Of a stretch of DNA of 64,000 nucleotides, positions 18,567 through 28,205 are shown one piece after another. Where the stretch lies: NCBI GenBank assembly GCA_963753815.1, contig CAVWDU010000004.1, positions 1,302,001-1,366,000 of the forward strand. The letters are read 5' to 3'. The notes beneath the pieces were generated by a model. That model was not told the origin of the DNA. It did no database searches and saw nothing but the letters and a program-made list of their open reading frames with translations. The stretch comes from CAVWDU01 sp963753815. GTDB lineage: Bacteria; Pseudomonadota; Gammaproteobacteria; Pseudomonadales; Halieaceae. Both the position numbers and the translations under genes were made by a program. Within the stretch, counting starts at the first letter, position 1; every line of letters begins with the position of its first letter.

Positions 18567-19288
18567 GAACGGCACTTGTGACCGGCGGCAGTGCCGGTAT
18601 CGGCGACACCCTCTGTCGGCGCCTGTTGGATACAGGCTACCGGGTGGTCAATCTCTCCAGGCGGTCGTCATCGATCGAACACGACCACCTGCACAACTAT
18701 GAAGCGGATCTCTCCGACCCGGCAGCAACGGCTGCGGTGGCTGCGGAGATCACCGCGAAACACACGGTTACTGACTTCATTCACAATGCCGGGGTGATCA
18801 AACCGGCCCTGCTAGGCTCGGTGGACATTGCCGACCTCGACGTGCTCTCCCATCTCCATCTCGGCGCCGCGATAACCCTGGTACAGTCCTGTCTGCCGTC
18901 CCTCCGGGATTGCGGCAGCGGGCGTATCGTGCTGATCAGCTCGCGGGCGGCGCTGGGCCTCGAAACCCGTACCTGCTACTCGGCTACCAAATCGGGCATG
19001 ATGGGCATGGCAAGGACCTGGGCACTGGAGCTTGGAGATTTGGGCATCACAGTCAACGTGGTCGCCCCCGGCCCCATCGCCGACACCGAAATGTTCGACG
19101 GCGCCGTCTCACCCGAAGACGCTGAAAAACGCGCACAGATAGCAGCTTCAATACCGGTAAAGCGCCTCGGTAATCCGGCAGACGTGGCGCGCGCGGTGGC
19201 GTTCTTCCTGTCACCGGATAACAGCTTCGTCACAGGCCAGACACTGTTTGTCTGCGGCGGCGCCAGCATTGGCTCATTGAGCCTGTAA
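18563..19288 (+). CDS. Short-chain dehydrogenase/reductase (SDR)
   Basis: 241 residues, classical SDR. Cofactor motif TGGSAGIG at residues 7-14, HNAGV, catalytic Ser in LISSRAALG and the YSATK motif (Tyr/Lys). The start 18563 overlaps the DUF35 stop as ATGA. In an operon with a two-subunit Rieske dioxygenase an SDR often rearomatises the cis-diol; alternatively it oxidises the beta-hydroxyacyl-CoA of the ligase branch. Its closest function cannot be decided from sequence. Confidence 0.87.
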   Translation: MRTALVTGGSAGIGDTLCRRLLDTGYRVVNLSRRSSSIEHDHLHNYEADLSDPAATAAVAAEITAKHTVTDFIHNAGVIKPALLGSVDIADLDVLSHLHLGAAITLVQSCLPSLRDCGSGRIVLISSRAALGLETRTCYSATKSGMMGMARTWALELGDLGITVNVVAPGPIADTEMFDGAVSPEDAEKRAQIAASIPVKRLGNPADVARAVAFFLSPDNSFVTGQTLFVCGGASIGSLSL

Positions 19289-19312
19289 AAAACATCCCGG
19301 AGGGAGCCCGAC

Positions 19313-20638
19313 ATGGAATACAGTAATCAAGAAATCGCTCGCCTGGTGGAGCCCGCCCGGCTGCACCGACGCATCTATACCGACCCCGAGCTGTTCGAAC
19401 TGGAAATGGAGCGTATCTGGGGCAAGGCCTGGATCTTCATCGGGCACGAGAGCCAGGTCAAGCAGCCCGGCGACTACTACACCACACACATCAACCACAA
19501 GATTCCGGTGATGATGACCCGCGACCGCGAGGGCCGGGTGCACGTGCTGCACAACCGTTGTGCCCACAAGGGCGCCAAGCTGGTCGATACCCGCTGCGGC
19601 AATGCGCGCGCCTTCCGTTGCTGCTACCACGGCTGGACGTTCGCACCCGACGGCAAAGTGTTGAAGATTCCCAACGAGGCGGGCTACGAGGGCACCGGGT
19701 TCGACATCAATGACCCGATGAACAACCTGCAGAAACTGGCGCGCTACGACAGCTACCGGGGGTTCGTTTTCGCGACGCTCAATCCCGCTGCACCTGACCT
19801 GCAAACGTGGATGGGCGGCGCCATCGATGTGTTCGACAATCTATGCGATCGGGCTCCCGAGGGCGAGGTCGAGGTCGCGGGCGGCGTGTTGCGCTACGAG
19901 CACGACTGCAACTGGAAACTGTTCCTGGAAAATCTCAACGACACCATGCATCCCATGGTCACCCATCAGTCCGTCGTCCAGGCGGCACAGGACTACATTG
20001 CCACCCTGCCCGCGGATGCGGTGAGGCAGCGCGCCGAGGCGGAGATCATCCCGCCCTTCGGCGCCTCTTACGAGACGTTCGAGGACTCCGGGATCACCGG
20101 GTTCAAGTTCGGTCATCACTACGACGGCGGGCGGACCAGTATTCACGCGGACTACACGGTAATGCCATCCTACGAGGCGGCGATGATCGCCGCCTACGGC
20201 GAGGAGAAAACCCGGGAGATTTTTTCCTTCAACACCCACAACACGCTTTACTACCCCTCACTGACTATCAAGAGCGCCGTGCAGAATATCCGGGTGCTGA
20301 GACCGATCGCGGTCAACAGGTGCGTGGTCGAAACCTGGTCCTTCCGGCTCAAGGGCGCGCCGGAGGAAATGTTACAGCGCACCCTGCTCTACTCGCGCCT
20401 GATAAATTCGTCGGCATCGATGGTGGGGCCGGATGACCTGGAAGCCTACATGCGCATTCAGGCTGGTCTCGAGTCACCGGGCAGCGAATGGGTCGAGATG
20501 TACCGCCAGTTCGGCAAGGACGAGAAACTGGGTGATCGAACCGTTGGCGGCGGCACGTCCGATCTGGACATGCGAACCCAATACGGTGCCTGGAAGAGCT
20601 ATATGACCGGGGAGTTCGATTCCGGGGAGGCTGCCTGA
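19313..20638 (+). CDS. Rieske aromatic-ring-hydroxylating oxygenase, alpha subunit
   Basis: 441 residues. The Rieske 2Fe-2S ligands are in CAHKGA and CCYHGW (CxH...CxxH, residues ~82-104). The mononuclear iron site is NLNDTMHPMVTH, with the bridging Asp and the two His. Good AGGGAG ribosome site upstream. With the beta subunit it forms the oxygenase that adds O2 to an aromatic or unsaturated ring. No ferredoxin or reductase gene is in this operon, so electrons must come from elsewhere; the rnf-linked FNR at 3520 is one candidate inside the window. Confidence 0.92.
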   Translation: MEYSNQEIARLVEPARLHRRIYTDPELFELEMERIWGKAWIFIGHESQVKQPGDYYTTHINHKIPVMMTRDREGRVHVLHNRCAHKGAKLVDTRCGNARAFRCCYHGWTFAPDGKVLKIPNEAGYEGTGFDINDPMNNLQKLARYDSYRGFVFATLNPAAPDLQTWMGGAIDVFDNLCDRAPEGEVEVAGGVLRYEHDCNWKLFLENLNDTMHPMVTHQSVVQAAQDYIATLPADAVRQRAEAEIIPPFGASYETFEDSGITGFKFGHHYDGGRTSIHADYTVMPSYEAAMIAAYGEEKTREIFSFNTHNTLYYPSLTIKSAVQNIRVLRPIAVNRCVVETWSFRLKGAPEEMLQRTLLYSRLINSSASMVGPDDLEAYMRIQAGLESPGSEWVEMYRQFGKDEKLGDRTVGGGTSDLDMRTQYGAWKSYMTGEFDSGEAA

Positions 20639-20639
20639 C

Positions 20640-21113
20640 ATGAGTGATCTCAGCCGCATCGAGCAGTTTCTCTACGACGAGGCGGATCTGCTCGACCGCC
20701 CCGACCTGGACGCCTGGATAGAGCTCTATACCGAGGACGGCACCTACTGGATGCCGGTGGATGAGGACCAGCCCGACCCGGTCAATCACATCTCCCTGTT
20801 CTACGATGACCGGGTAATGATGGAGGTGCGGCGCCGTAATTTCGTACACCCCCGAGCGGCCTCCAAGGATCACAAGGTACGTTGTTCACACATCATCGGC
20901 AACGTGCGCGACGCGGGTAGCAGCGAGCGCGGTGACCGGATCATCACCTCCAACTTCCAGACCCTGCTCTACTACCGGGAAGAGCAGCGCAGCTACGGTG
21001 GCAGGTACGTACACCACCTCGCTCCCGATGGTGACGGATTCAAGATTCGCCATAAAAAGGTCACGCTGATCAACTGCGATGCACCGCAGCGTTCGTTGAT
21101 AATCTACCTGTGA
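20640..21113 (+). CDS. Rieske aromatic-ring-hydroxylating oxygenase, beta subunit
   Basis: 157 residues, NTF2-like fold. The signature RIEQFLYDEADLLDRPDLDAW and LYTEDGTYWMPV are typical of the small subunit. It has no redox centre and supports the alpha-subunit hexamer. It begins 1 base after the alpha-subunit stop. After it comes a gap of about 220 bases with no evident gene, so the permease downstream may or may not be in the same transcript. Confidence 0.92.
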   Translation: MSDLSRIEQFLYDEADLLDRPDLDAWIELYTEDGTYWMPVDEDQPDPVNHISLFYDDRVMMEVRRRNFVHPRAASKDHKVRCSHIIGNVRDAGSSERGDRIITSNFQTLLYYREEQRSYGGRYVHHLAPDGDGFKIRHKKVTLINCDAPQRSLIIYL

Positions 21114-21336
21114 CGGACGGGTTCGCGGTGCCTGCGCGGGACGCAGCGGCCGAGGCGGCCAATGTCCCCGATTGTTACCGCAGCGACTGCAAGGCACCTG
21201 TTGGGCGGCTCTCCCGTGTCGGAGAGCACTACAGACTTGACTGATTGTGCGGTCACACCGCTGTCGGGGAAATATACCGCTCACCGGGCTGCGCCGAGGC
21301 CAAGGCAGCTACCGGGCGTAAAGACCAGGCAAGCAG

Positions 21337-22110
21337 TTGGCTGAACTGGCGACCTGGCAATACGTCACGATTGGCCTGCTCTTCGTCTGGAGCGGCTTCG
21401 TGCGCTCCGCATTGGGCTTCGGCGGCTCGGTGCTTACCCTGCCCTTTCTTCTGCTGGTGGACAACCAGCCGCTGGTCTATCTGCCGATCATCGCAGTGCA
21501 CATGCTGCTGTTCTCGTCCGTAACGGTGTTCCTCTCCCACCGCAGGACCGTCAGGGCCGGACTTCCGGTGGCCGAAGGTTCTGTCAACTGGCCATTCGTG
21601 CGTTACGCGCTGGTGCTAATGATCATCCCTAAGTTGTTGGGCGTGGCAGGTGTCATACTGCTGCCGACCAACATCGTCACCGGTTTCATTTACGCCATTG
21701 TCGCCGTTTACGCTGTGAGCTATATCCGTAACCGGCCGTTTCATAGTGAGAGCAAAACGCTGGATGTGCTGTCGCTGGTGGTGGGGGGTTACATCAGCGG
21801 AATCTCGTTGGTCGCCGCGCCGCTGGTGGTACCGGTTGCTGCCCGCCACGTCGAACGCGCGCAGTTACGTGACACGCTATTCGTACTGTGGTTCGTACTG
21901 GTGGCGGTCAAACTGGCGGCATTCGCCTACAGCGGCATCGACCTGCAATGGCGGCAGCATGTCTGGCTGCTGCCCTGCGCTACGGTCGGGCACCTGATCG
22001 GCCTCCGTTTCCACTCTTATAGCCTCACCGCCGACACCCGCCTGTTCTACCGGGCGCTCGGATGCGGGCTGTTGGCGGTGAGCGTGGTGGGATTGCTGCG
22101 CCTGGCCTGA
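21337..22110 (+). CDS. TSUP (TauE/SafE) family permease
   Basis: 257 residues with about eight hydrophobic helices. The first helix region contains the TSUP motif FVRSALGFGGSVLTLPFLLL, and a second copy appears as VVGGYISGISLVAAPLVV, giving the two-repeat structure of the family. Members move sulfite, sulfoacetate or other organic anions. The start is a TTG at 21337; no better ATG precedes the first helix. Possible transporter for the substrate or product of the Rieske pathway. Confidence 0.85.
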   Translation: MAELATWQYVTIGLLFVWSGFVRSALGFGGSVLTLPFLLLVDNQPLVYLPIIAVHMLLFSSVTVFLSHRRTVRAGLPVAEGSVNWPFVRYALVLMIIPKLLGVAGVILLPTNIVTGFIYAIVAVYAVSYIRNRPFHSESKTLDVLSLVVGGYISGISLVAAPLVVPVAARHVERAQLRDTLFVLWFVLVAVKLAAFAYSGIDLQWRQHVWLLPCATVGHLIGLRFHSYSLTADTRLFYRALGCGLLAVSVVGLLRLA

Positions 22111-22183
22111 GGCGTGCCGGGGAATGGCACTTGGCAGGCGATGGACGGGAGCAATGGCGGCGCCAAGCTCGGCTGGAAGGAGC

Positions 22184-25100
22184 TCAGCCGGGACGGGGAC
22201 TGGTACGCACTGCAGCAGTGCCACGCCGTTCGCGCCAGCGCGCGACGCCTTCGCGAATCGCCACCGGTAGCGCCAGCATGGCGGGCGTTGCAATCAGGGT
22301 GAGTATGGTCGCGAAGGAGAGTCCGAACACAATCGCCTGCGACAGCGGCCCCCAGAATGTCGCCATCTGCCCGTTGGCGGTAATACTGCGGTTCACCAGG
22401 TCCACGGACAGCCCGCAAGCCAGGGGCAACAGGCCAAATACCGTGGTCACCGTGGTCAGCAGGACAGGCCGGATACGCTGGGAAGCCGCTCGCACGATAA
22501 TCTCACGCAGGCTCAACTCGGGGTGCAGGCGGCGGACGTGGTTGAAGGTATCGATCAATACGATATTGTTGTTGACCACGATGCCCGCCAGTGCCACCAC
22601 GCCAGTCCCGGTGAGAATGGCACTGAAGGGGTTGCTCAGTACCAGCAGGCCCAGCAACACACCAGCCGTGGACATGACGACGGCCAGCAGGATCAGGCCG
22701 CTCTGGTAGAAGCTGTTGAACTGGGTTACCAGCAGGATGAACATCAGTGCCAGGGACAACAGGAACGCAGCCTGCACAAAGGCGAGAGAATCGGCCTGTT
22801 CCTCATTCGCCCCGCGAAAGCGGATATCCAGCGCCGGGTCGAACTGCTGCTGCCCCAGCCAGGCATCGATCCTCGCCACCATCGCATCGGGCAACACGCC
22901 GTCGATGACATCGGCGCGGATCAACTCTGTCGGCACACCGTCGACCCGGTTGAGCTGGTCAACACCGGGCGCCGGCTTCATGGTCACAAAATTGCTCAGT
23001 GGCACCATTCCCTTGGCGGTGCTGACGCGCAGTTCGTCCATGGCCCGTATACCGCGATCCCGCAGCGGGTAGCGCACGCGGATGTCCACGGCATCGTCGG
23101 CGCCGTCGGGTCGATACTCTGCCACCTTCACACCATTGGTCACCAGCTGAACAGCAATGCCGGCCGAGGAGACGTCAGCACCGTAAACAGCGGCCAGCGA
23201 CCGATCGACCGTGATCTGCCACTCGATTGAAGGCAGGGCAGAACTGTCATCGATATCCAGCAGCTCCGGCAGGGTATCGAGATAGGCCCTGATGTCCGCC
23301 ATGGCCGGCTCCAGCAGCGCCCGGTCGCGGGATGCAAGCTCGATCTGTATCGGCTTGCCCACCGGAGGGCCCTGCTCCAAAGGAAGGACGTCGACGGTCA
23401 CCCCGGCGAGGTAATCCGTACGATCGCGAATGGCCCTCACGATCTCGCGCCCGTCCAGCGAGCGCTCGGATTCGTCGTACAACTCCACGAACATGGAACC
23501 GATACGGTCCGATGTCTCTCTCAACCCGCCTGACGTTCCCGGCAGCACGGTCTCGGTATTCAGCGAGCGGATTCCGGGAATCTGCAGGACTTCCTGTTCA
23601 ACTTCGTACACCAGCTCATTGACCTCGCTGGCGGAAAAATTGCCGCGCCCCCTGACGGTGACCTGAATGAATTGCGGGTCGTCATCGGAAAAAAACACGG
23701 TCCCGGCGCCAAACTTGCCATACGCCCAGAATATGCTGAAGAGTAATGCCAGGATAACACCCATAGCGGCGAAGGGGCGTTGAACGACCCGTGTCAGAAA
23801 GCGGGCGTACATACCGGTGAGTGACTGCAGCCCGGTTGGATCGCCGGTCTCCAGCTGGTGCATTTTTTCACTGGTCTCCCGGCTGTGTACGGACGGCCTG
23901 CCGAACAACGTGCCCAGGACAGGGCCGAAAAGCAGGGCGTACAGCAGCGACCCGAGTAACACCGTGAATACCGTAACGGGCAGGTACCGCATGAATTGAC
24001 CGGACACGCCAGGCCAGAACATCAGCGGCAGAAAAGCCGCTAGTGTTGTTGCAGTTGAAGCCACCACCGGCCAGAACATGCGCTGGACTGCTTCGGAATA
24101 GGCGCGCCTGTGGTCCATGCCATCGCCCATCATGCGATCTGCGTACTCGGTGACCACGATGGCGCCGTCAATGAGCATACCCAGGCCCAGCAGCATGCCG
24201 AACATGACCATGAAGTTGAAGGTGTAGCCGATCTGGTAAATGATGATCACCGCGAACAGCAGTGAGACCGGAATACCCAGACCGACGATGACCCCGCTGC
24301 GAAAGCCCATAGCAGCTACCACCAGCACCATCACCAGGGCCAGTGCGGTGATGATGTTTCCCTGCAATTCGGTGACCTGCAAGTTCGCGAACTCGGCCTG
24401 GTCCTGCGAATATATCAGTTCGACACCGGCCGGTATCTTTGAGCGCGACTCCTCGACAACCGCTCTCACCTTGTCGATCGTGGAAATGATATTGGCGTTC
24501 GCGCGCTTGCTGACGGCGATGGTAATCGTGTTGCGCCCGTTGTAACGGGCGTAGCTGGTACGATCCTTGAACGTGCGCCGGATCGAGGCCACGTCGTGCA
24601 GTGTCACCACCGTATCGCCCTCGCTGCGCACTGGCAGTTCCAGGACATCTGCAGCGGTTTCCACGACCGCGGGCACCTTCACCGAAAATCGGCCCAGGCC
24701 GGTATCGACGCTGCCGGCGGGAATCAGTCGGTTGTTGCGGCTCAGCGTGTCGAGCAGTTCTTCTCCCGAGATGCGGTATGCATTCAGTGCATCCGGGTCG
24801 ATGATCACCTCCAGCAGCTCCTCGCGGTGCCCCTTCAGATCCGCCGACAGCACATCCGGAATGGACTCGATATCGTCCCGCAGGTTAAGGGCCAGCTGAT
24901 ACACCGCGCGCTCACTGACATTGGTTCCGATCAGGTTGATCTGGATGATCGGGAAGTCATCGACAGTGAGTTCGCGAATGATCGGCTCCTCGGCGTTGCG
25001 CGGGATCTCGGCCCGGCCGCGGTCGACGGCCTCACGCAGGTCGATCAGGGCCTGGTCCAGGTCAGACTCGGCAGTGAACTCGACGAAAAATGTCGCCACG

Positions 25101-25363
25101 CCCTCAGCGGCGGTGGAACGCAACTCTTCGAGTCCCTCCAGCTTGCGCAACTCGATCTCCATCGGGTTGACCAGCAGGCGCTCAGAGTCCTCGGGCGAGA
25201 TACCCTCGAGAATAATGCCAACGTAGAAATAAGGCAGCTCGATGTGCGGGTCGTTGGCGATCGGCAGCGCGGCACGTGCCAGCAGGCCGCAAGCCACGAC
25301 GACGGCCATTAGCGACAGGGTGGTACGGGTGCGGCCGATGGCCGCATCGATCATGGAGGTCAT
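22184..25363 (-). CDS. RND-family efflux transporter, inner-membrane permease
   Basis: 1059 residues, full HAE-1/AcrB-like length, with twelve helices and two large periplasmic loops. The proton-relay region is visible as MLLGLGMLIDGAIVVTEYADRMM (Asp in helix 4). It carries the N-terminal IANDPHIELPYFYVGIILEG rather than the AcrB-type FPSIAPP. ATGA overlap with the adaptor gene upstream shows a two-gene operon; no outer-membrane TolC-type gene is present. Could export toxic aromatic substrates or lipids; substrate unknown. Confidence 0.92.
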   Translation of the reverse strand: MTSMIDAAIGRTRTTLSLMAVVVACGLLARAALPIANDPHIELPYFYVGIILEGISPEDSERLLVNPMEIELRKLEGLEELRSTAAEGVATFFVEFTAESDLDQALIDLREAVDRGRAEIPRNAEEPIIRELTVDDFPIIQINLIGTNVSERAVYQLALNLRDDIESIPDVLSADLKGHREELLEVIIDPDALNAYRISGEELLDTLSRNNRLIPAGSVDTGLGRFSVKVPAVVETAADVLELPVRSEGDTVVTLHDVASIRRTFKDRTSYARYNGRNTITIAVSKRANANIISTIDKVRAVVEESRSKIPAGVELIYSQDQAEFANLQVTELQGNIITALALVMVLVVAAMGFRSGVIVGLGIPVSLLFAVIIIYQIGYTFNFMVMFGMLLGLGMLIDGAIVVTEYADRMMGDGMDHRRAYSEAVQRMFWPVVASTATTLAAFLPLMFWPGVSGQFMRYLPVTVFTVLLGSLLYALLFGPVLGTLFGRPSVHSRETSEKMHQLETGDPTGLQSLTGMYARFLTRVVQRPFAAMGVILALLFSIFWAYGKFGAGTVFFSDDDPQFIQVTVRGRGNFSASEVNELVYEVEQEVLQIPGIRSLNTETVLPGTSGGLRETSDRIGSMFVELYDESERSLDGREIVRAIRDRTDYLAGVTVDVLPLEQGPPVGKPIQIELASRDRALLEPAMADIRAYLDTLPELLDIDDSSALPSIEWQITVDRSLAAVYGADVSSAGIAVQLVTNGVKVAEYRPDGADDAVDIRVRYPLRDRGIRAMDELRVSTAKGMVPLSNFVTMKPAPGVDQLNRVDGVPTELIRADVIDGVLPDAMVARIDAWLGQQQFDPALDIRFRGANEEQADSLAFVQAAFLLSLALMFILLVTQFNSFYQSGLILLAVVMSTAGVLLGLLVLSNPFSAILTGTGVVALAGIVVNNNIVLIDTFNHVRRLHPELSLREIIVRAASQRIRPVLLTTVTTVFGLLPLACGLSVDLVNRSITANGQMATFWGPLSQAIVFGLSFATILTLIATPAMLALPVAIREGVARWRERRGTAAVRTSPRPG

Positions 25364-26472
25364 GGCTGGGCCAGTTGCGCGCTGGGATCGGTGGGGTACA
25401 CCGGCTCAACCAGTTGACCCGCAAATACGAATTCCTGCCCGACCGTGATCAGGCGCACGGTGTCATCAAGCCCGGTGACCCACACGCCGTCGGGGCCATC
25501 CTCGATAATCTGGAGGGTATGAAACTCGACGATATTGCCTTTGCCGATCGTGCGCACACCCATTTCTCCCGCATCATTGAGGGCGAACAGTGCCGGCGAC
25601 AGTTTGTGAGCCATTACGTCGCCGAGGCCGATGCGCACAGTCATCGTCAACCCGGAACGGATCTCGTATTCCGGATTCGGGACCGTGATTTCCACAGGAT
25701 AGGTCCGGGTGACCGGGTCACTCTGGCTGCCGATAAAACTCACCTGGCCAGTGATCTCCTGCCCCAGGGGGGTCTGTCCGACCACCTTATCACCCAGTTC
25801 GAGGTTATAGACCTCACTCTCGGTCACATCGGCACTGACCAGCATCGGGTCGAGCGCAAGCAACCGTGCGCAGGCCGAACCGGGCACTGCGTAGTCGCCG
25901 ATATCCATCGGCAGCGATTCGACCACCCCGTCGAATGGCGCCGTAATTCGTGTCCGGGCAAGATTGAGCTGCTGCCGCTCCACGTTGGCAGCCGCCGCAG
26001 CCAGGCGCGCCGCGCTGCGGGCGATGGCCGTTTCCGACTGCAGGCCCTGCTTCTTGAGTTGCAGGCTCCCCTTGTGCTCGATAACGGCTTCCTCGAGAGC
26101 GGCTTTCGCCTCCTCGACCGACGCCTTGCGGTCGTCGACAGCTACTTCACAGAGCAAATCCCCCGCAGACACCCGGTAGCCACGCTCTACAGGCCTGGAC
26201 ACCACCTGACCCGAAATTTCCGCCTTCACCTCGACGTCACGCTCACTCTCGGAACGACCGCGAAGCACCATGTAACGGGTGCGCCGTTGCGCTTTTCTGA
26301 CCTCGGCACGGACCCGAATGGGACCCTGCACGGCACCCACCGCCCCGCTCTGTGCGCTGGCTGCCAGTGTGGGATGCTCCTCCGGCCTGCCGTCCCCGCT
26401 TAACAGGCCAGACAATAGCCAGACGGCGATAAGGCCAGCGATAATCGACGCGGTCACGAGGTTCTTCGACAT
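25360..26472 (-). CDS. RND efflux periplasmic adaptor (membrane fusion protein)
   Basis: 370 residues from the ATG at 26472 (a TTG five codons upstream is open but weaker). N-terminal membrane anchor (residues ~7-25), barrel-sandwich/lipoyl halves (AEISGQVVSRPVERGYRVSAG and RITAPFDGVVESLPMDIGDY) separated by a helical hairpin rich in Ala/Glu, then beta-barrel. Bridges the RND pump to an outer-membrane channel. Confidence 0.9.
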   Translation of the reverse strand: MSKNLVTASIIAGLIAVWLLSGLLSGDGRPEEHPTLAASAQSGAVGAVQGPIRVRAEVRKAQRRTRYMVLRGRSESERDVEVKAEISGQVVSRPVERGYRVSAGDLLCEVAVDDRKASVEEAKAALEEAVIEHKGSLQLKKQGLQSETAIARSAARLAAAAANVERQQLNLARTRITAPFDGVVESLPMDIGDYAVPGSACARLLALDPMLVSADVTESEVYNLELGDKVVGQTPLGQEITGQVSFIGSQSDPVTRTYPVEITVPNPEYEIRSGLTMTVRIGLGDVMAHKLSPALFALNDAGEMGVRTIGKGNIVEFHTLQIIEDGPDGVWVTGLDDTVRLITVGQEFVFAGQLVEPVYPTDPSAQLAQP

Positions 26473-26712
26473 CTGGATGGGTTCCAACAGGTAAACAAAC
26501 AGGCAGCACCGGCATTATACAGACGACGACAGCCTATGTCCTCGCAGGCGACGTCAGCACATAGCCCGACTTCCGGCCTTAGTACGCGGGAACTCTGGCA
26601 CCAGACCACTGCCCCAAGCCCCCGCCGGCGTGGCCTCAGGTACCGCACCCGCGCTGGCGCTGTCGGTGGCCTACCCGCCTCTGGCCGGTGACTATATCGC
26701 CTCTGTTTCTTC

Positions 26713-27744
26713 TTAAGGGAGACTGTGCCCAACACTGGCGGCGCGGTAGGCCGCCGGTGACATGCCCGTCCAGCGCCTGAACGCCTTCCGGAGCGCCGCG
26801 CTGTCGTTGTAACCCAGAGAAACGGCGATGGACTCGACCGACCGGTTGGTCTGCCGCAGGAATCGACTGGCCAGCTCGTACAGGACTTCGTCGCGAATCT
26901 GCCGGTATCCAGTGCCTTCCTGCCTGAGTCTGCGTGCCAGTGTTCGTTTCGAGACGAACAGCGAACGCGCCACCTGCTCCTCGGTAATTGTCGCCTGCGG
27001 CACCGTCAACAGGAGTGTACGCACCCTGGCAGCTGAAGACTCCGACTCCCTGGCCTGTTGCAACAAGCCGTCGCACAGCTCCCCGGCCAGCCGAAAAGAT
27101 TCGCTATCGCCGACGGTGTTGCTAACCGTCGCCAGCGTGGCTGGAAGCCGGTAGAAAACCCGCTCCTGGTCAAACGACCAGGTGCCGTGGAGCACGTCGG
27201 CGTAGCGGGCCGTGCAGGGAGGCTCTGGGTGGCTGAACGCTATTTCGGCTTCGACGGCATCGCGGCGAAGTATTTCCTCTACAATCGCCTGCACGGAGAC
27301 GGCAAACGATTCCGCCATGCTGTGGCGGATGTAATCGGGCGCCTCAACGAGTACTTCGTAACTGCACTCCAGCCAACGCCGTGACAGCGTTACCCGCAGG
27401 TCGATCAGGGGCAGCCGCGCCGGAATAAAATCGGCGTACGCTTTTAATGCACTGTGAAGATCCGGACTGGCCAGGCTGAGGTAACCCACCGGGCCGTGGG
27501 AGGCCGGTCCCAACTGGGCTCCCATGGCGAGACCGAAACCCGGACCGCGCATGATCCGGTGGCCGTTTGCCAGCACCTGCACCTGCTGATCGCCACTGAT
27601 CAGCGTTTCGTCCCCGGGTAGCAATATGCTCACGGGCAGCCCCGTGCCGGCGAGCAGACCGGGAAGTCCGCGTTCCTGCAGGCCGAGCATGCGGGCGATG
27701 ATGCGGCTGTAGCTGCTGGGTATGCGCAGATTCTGTGAGTCCAT
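26713..27744 (-). CDS. AraC-family transcriptional regulator beside CYP153 operon
   Basis: 343 residues. The N-terminal ~230 residues are the arabinose-binding-like AraC domain of the OruR/ArgR-like group; the C-terminal ~90 residues are the two-helix-turn-helix AraC DNA-binding domain, with LFVSKRTLARRLRQEG and SIAVSLGYNDSAALRKAFRRWTGMSP. It is transcribed away from the ferredoxin/CYP153 genes; the shared 124-base region holds two direct repeats suited to AraC binding. AraC regulators next to CYP153 usually respond to alkanes or fatty acids. Confidence 0.88.
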   Translation of the reverse strand: MDSQNLRIPSSYSRIIARMLGLQERGLPGLLAGTGLPVSILLPGDETLISGDQQVQVLANGHRIMRGPGFGLAMGAQLGPASHGPVGYLSLASPDLHSALKAYADFIPARLPLIDLRVTLSRRWLECSYEVLVEAPDYIRHSMAESFAVSVQAIVEEILRRDAVEAEIAFSHPEPPCTARYADVLHGTWSFDQERVFYRLPATLATVSNTVGDSESFRLAGELCDGLLQQARESESSAARVRTLLLTVPQATITEEQVARSLFVSKRTLARRLRQEGTGYRQIRDEVLYELASRFLRQTNRSVESIAVSLGYNDSAALRKAFRRWTGMSPAAYRAASVGHSLP

Positions 27745-27778
27745 ACCTCAGACCATTGGGACTACTGTTTGGCAAATA

Positions 27779-27817
27779 ATAACCTCATTTCGGCATAATA
27801 TAACCTCCTTTGTCGGC
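27779..27817 (+). promoter_or_regulatory. Pair of direct repeats, candidate AraC-type binding site
   Basis: ATAACCTCATTTCGGC (27779-27794) and ATAACCTCCTTTGTCGGC (27800-27817) begin 21 bases apart, two helical turns, in the AT-rich region between the AraC gene and the ferredoxin gene. Directly repeated half-sites at this spacing are the normal AraC-family pattern. The second repeat follows a TAATAT that could be a -10 element. Confidence 0.55.
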
Positions 27818-27868
27818 AGGGCCCGGGTAGACTTCAGGCTGTTGCAATCACGAGGAGAGGCGAAACCG

Positions 27869-28189
27869 ATGCCAAAAATCACCCTGATCGAATTCAATGG
27901 CGAGAGCCATACAATTGAGGCCGAGACTGGCAAATCGCTGATGATGAATGCGGTGGATAACACGATTCCAGGCATAGACGCCGATTGCGGCGGTGCCTGC
28001 GCCTGTGGTACCTGTCACTGCTTCGTGGAGAAAGCGTGGCGCGAGCTGACCGGTGATGTCGACCCGATGGAAGACGCTATGCTGGGCATGCGGCCCGACC
28101 GGGATGAAGGATCGCGTCTCAGCTGCCAGATCGATGTGACCCAGGACATGGACGGCATGATTGTCCGGCTGCCCGAATTCCAGATGTGA
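27869..28189 (+). CDS. 2Fe-2S ferredoxin (adrenodoxin/putidaredoxin type)
   Basis: 106 residues. The cluster ligands are in DADCGGACACGTCHC (C-x5-C-x2-C) with the fourth Cys in RLSCQ, the vertebrate-adrenodoxin/putidaredoxin pattern used by bacterial class I P450s. GAGGAGAGG ribosome site upstream. It lies 16 bases before the P450 gene and is its expected electron donor. The start at 27869 gives MPKITLIEFNGESHTIEAE. Confidence 0.92.
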   Translation: MPKITLIEFNGESHTIEAETGKSLMMNAVDNTIPGIDADCGGACACGTCHCFVEKAWRELTGDVDPMEDAMLGMRPDRDEGSRLSCQIDVTQDMDGMIVRLPEFQM

Positions 28190-28205
28190 GAAGAGGAGAC
28201 GAGAG

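Noticed and set aside
21114..21336. Small gene between Rieske beta subunit and TSUP permease
   Set aside because: Short frames show no coding signature; no hairpin with T-run either.
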